Positions 4,128 to 5,476 of a DNA stretch of 5,476 bases are shown here, one piece after another (the stretch's first letter is position 1; every line of letters begins with the position of its first letter). The DNA comes from Gemmatimonas phototrophica (GTDB lineage Bacteria > Gemmatimonadota > Gemmatimonadetes > Gemmatimonadales > Gemmatimonadaceae). The notes below the pieces were generated by a model, which had not been told where the DNA came from, ran no database searches, and saw only the letters and a program-made list of their open reading frames with translations. The stretch lies in the NCBI GenBank assembly GCA_945870175.1, contig CAMBRJ010000234.1, positions 1-5,476 on the forward strand, in the 5' to 3' direction. Made by a program: the position numbers and the translations under genes.

Positions 4128-5476
4128 TGCCCGAGCAACCGCAAAACGAACGCCCGCGTCTCAGTTCCTGGCTCGACTCGCGTACCGGCTACAAGGGGTT
4201 GTTGCACGAGGCCCTGTTCGAAAATGTCCCCGGCGGTGCCCGCTGGCGCTACGTGTGGGGCAGCACGCTGTCGTTCTTCTTCGTGGTGCAGGTCATCACG
4301 GGCGTGTTCCTGTGGATGTCCTACAGCCCCAGTTCGCAGACGGCGTGGGAAAGCGTGTACTACATCCAGCACCAGATGCTGGGGGGCTGGTTCCTGCGCG
4401 GGCTGCACCACTTCGTGGCCCAGGCCATGACCGTGTTGCTGGTGCTGCACCTCATGCAGGTCATCATCGACGGCGCGTACAAAGCGCCGCGCGAGATGAA
4501 CTACTGGTTCGGCGTGCTGTTGCTGATACTCACGCTGGCGCTGTCGCTTACGGGCTACCTGCTGCCGTGGGATCAGAACGGCTACTGGTCCACCGCCGTG
4601 TCCACCAACATCGTGGGCATGAGTCCAGCGGTCGGGCAGTCGCTACAAACCGTGCTGGTGGGAGGAGTTACCTACGGACACCTCACGCTCACGCGCTTCT
4701 TCGCGCTGCACGCTGGCGTGATCCCGGGGCTCATCATCCTGCTGATCGTGGGACACGTGTACCTGTTCCGCAAACACGGGCTCACGCCGAAGCAGCCGCT
4801 CAAGGGTCCCGATCAGGGCTTCTGGCCCGAGCAGGTGCTGCGTGATGCGGTGGCGTGCCTCGCCGTGCTTGTGGTCGTGCTCTTTTTCGTAGTGCGCGAA
4901 CAGGGTGCCCCGCTCGGCGCGCCGGCCGACCCCGCCGAGCAGTTCTCGGCGGCGCGACCGGAGTGGTACTTCCTGTTCCTGTTCCAGTTTCTCAAGTACT
5001 TCCCCGGCAACACGGAAATCATCGGCGCTATCGTGCTCCCCACGCTGGGGCTCGTGCTGCTGATGGCGATGCCGTTTATCGGACGCTGGAAGCTCGGGCA
5101 TCGCTTCAACGTGGGATTCATGGGCGCGATGCTGGCCGGCGCGGCACTGCTCTCGTGGCAGTCGATTGCCGCCGACCGCAACGATCCTGACTATCAGGTG
5201 GCCAAGGCCGTGTCCAAGCGCGACGCGGCGCGCGCGGTGGACTTGGCGAATGCCGGCGTGCCGATCACCGGCGCGCTCACCCTGATGCGCAACGACCCGT
5301 ACACGCAGGGCCCGCGCATCTTCTCGCGCAACTGCGCCTCGTGCCATCGCTACGACGGGCACGACGGCATGGGCAACGCGCTCCCCAAGGACTCGATCTC
5401 GGCGTCCGACTTGAAGGGCTACGGCTCACGCGAGTGGCTGCAGGGCTTCCTCAACGCCGACACGATTCTCACCACG
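4127..5476 (+). CDS. Cytochrome b fused to C-terminal cytochrome c (runs off right edge)
   Basis: The frame opens with the ATG at 4127, overlapping the Rieske stop by one base, and stays open for 450 codons to the end of the window. Residues about 15-220 match cytochrome b6: four helices, with heme b ligands His94 and His108 in helix B and His195 and His210 in helix D. The 15-residue step between the last two is the b6 value, one more than in mitochondrial cytochrome b. Residues about 225-347 match subunit IV, with the quinol-site motif P278-E-W-Y and three more helices. The position of the b6 Cys that binds the extra heme c is Val43 here, so that heme is probably absent. After helix seven a linker of about 45 residues leads to GPRIFSRNCASCHRYDG; C403-A-S-C406-H407 is a c-type heme site. 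The axial Met is not visible and may lie downstream. The chain thus combines quinol oxidation and reduction with its own cytochrome c acceptor, the c domain being expected on the periplasmic side. No frameshift or stop interrupts the junction. Confidence 0.93.
   Translation, partial: MPEQPQNERPRLSSWLDSRTGYKGLLHEALFENVPGGARWRYVWGSTLSFFFVVQVITGVFLWMSYSPSSQTAWESVYYIQHQMLGGWFLRGLHHFVAQAMTVLLVLHLMQVIIDGAYKAPREMNYWFGVLLLILTLALSLTGYLLPWDQNGYWSTAVSTNIVGMSPAVGQSLQTVLVGGVTYGHLTLTRFFALHAGVIPGLIILLIVGHVYLFRKHGLTPKQPLKGPDQGFWPEQVLRDAVACLAVLVVVLFFVVREQGAPLGAPADPAEQFSAARPEWYFLFLFQFLKYFPGNTEIIGAIVLPTLGLVLLMAMPFIGRWKLGHRFNVGFMGAMLAGAALLSWQSIAADRNDPDYQVAKAVSKRDAARAVDLANAGVPITGALTLMRNDPYTQGPRIFSRNCASCHRYDGHDGMGNALPKDSISASDLKGYGSREWLQGFLNADTILTT

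Noticed and set aside
4030..4845. Plus-strand open frame of 271 codons overlapping cytochrome b
   Set aside because: It is a shifted reading of the end of the Rieske gene and of cytochrome b, with no domain; the true frame is the one starting at 4127.
4643..5362. Minus-strand open frame of 239 codons
   Set aside because: It is antisense to the cytochrome b-c gene, whose heme ligands and PEWY motif are unmistakable; the composition (Arg, His, Glu, Gln) is typical of a shadow frame.
1..5476. CRISPR array, tRNA, rRNA, insertion sequence or phage element
   Set aside because: No regularly spaced repeats, cloverleaf, transposase or integrase, or terminal inverted repeats were seen; genes account for nearly all of the window.

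Overview
This is a GC-rich, densely coding bacterial window built around respiratory electron transfer. The organism looks like a Gram-negative bacterium of the Gemmatimonadota type. This inference rests on the outer-membrane-type protein ending in Phe, the Tat-exported Rieske proteins and lipoprotein, the high GC, and a cytochrome bc operon in which cytochrome b carries a fused C-terminal cytochrome c. No ribosomal or other taxonomic marker is present, so the assignment is tentative.

Left part (1-1694, minus strand, read right to left). Three genes run in series. The first is a secreted protein with an outer-membrane barrel-like body (768-1694). The second is a Tat-signal Rieske [2Fe-2S] probable lipoprotein (184-690). 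Three bases after its stop begins a CIA30-family protein (from 180, running off the left edge). A compact intergenic region (1695-1797) then separates this unit from a divergent plus-strand pair.

Middle (1798-3344). A DoxX-family membrane protein (1798-2220) is followed by a RimJ/RimL-type GNAT acetyltransferase (2283-2810). Both are closed off by a perfect 15-bp hairpin (2817-2849). This hairpin also serves the convergent minus-strand gene for a cytochrome b562-like periplasmic protein (2883-3344), which keeps both heme ligands.

Right part (3345-5476). A 246-base divergent control region with short inverted repeats precedes a quinol:cytochrome c reductase operon. It encodes a Tat-anchored Rieske subunit (3591-4127), overlapped by one base by a cytochrome b gene (4127 to beyond 5476). 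That cytochrome b frame is open to the last base of the window. After seven predicted membrane helices it continues into a c-type cytochrome domain with a CASCH heme site, so one chain carries b6-like, subunit IV-like and cytochrome c modules.

Working together (inference): the Rieske subunit and the b-c fusion would oxidise membrane quinol and pass electrons to the fused heme c. The divergent b562-like protein could be a soluble periplasmic heme carrier under shared control. The second Rieske lipoprotein with its CIA30 partner may form a separate envelope redox module. Several starts were moved downstream of the longest possible frame because a ribosome binding site or signal peptide fits better.
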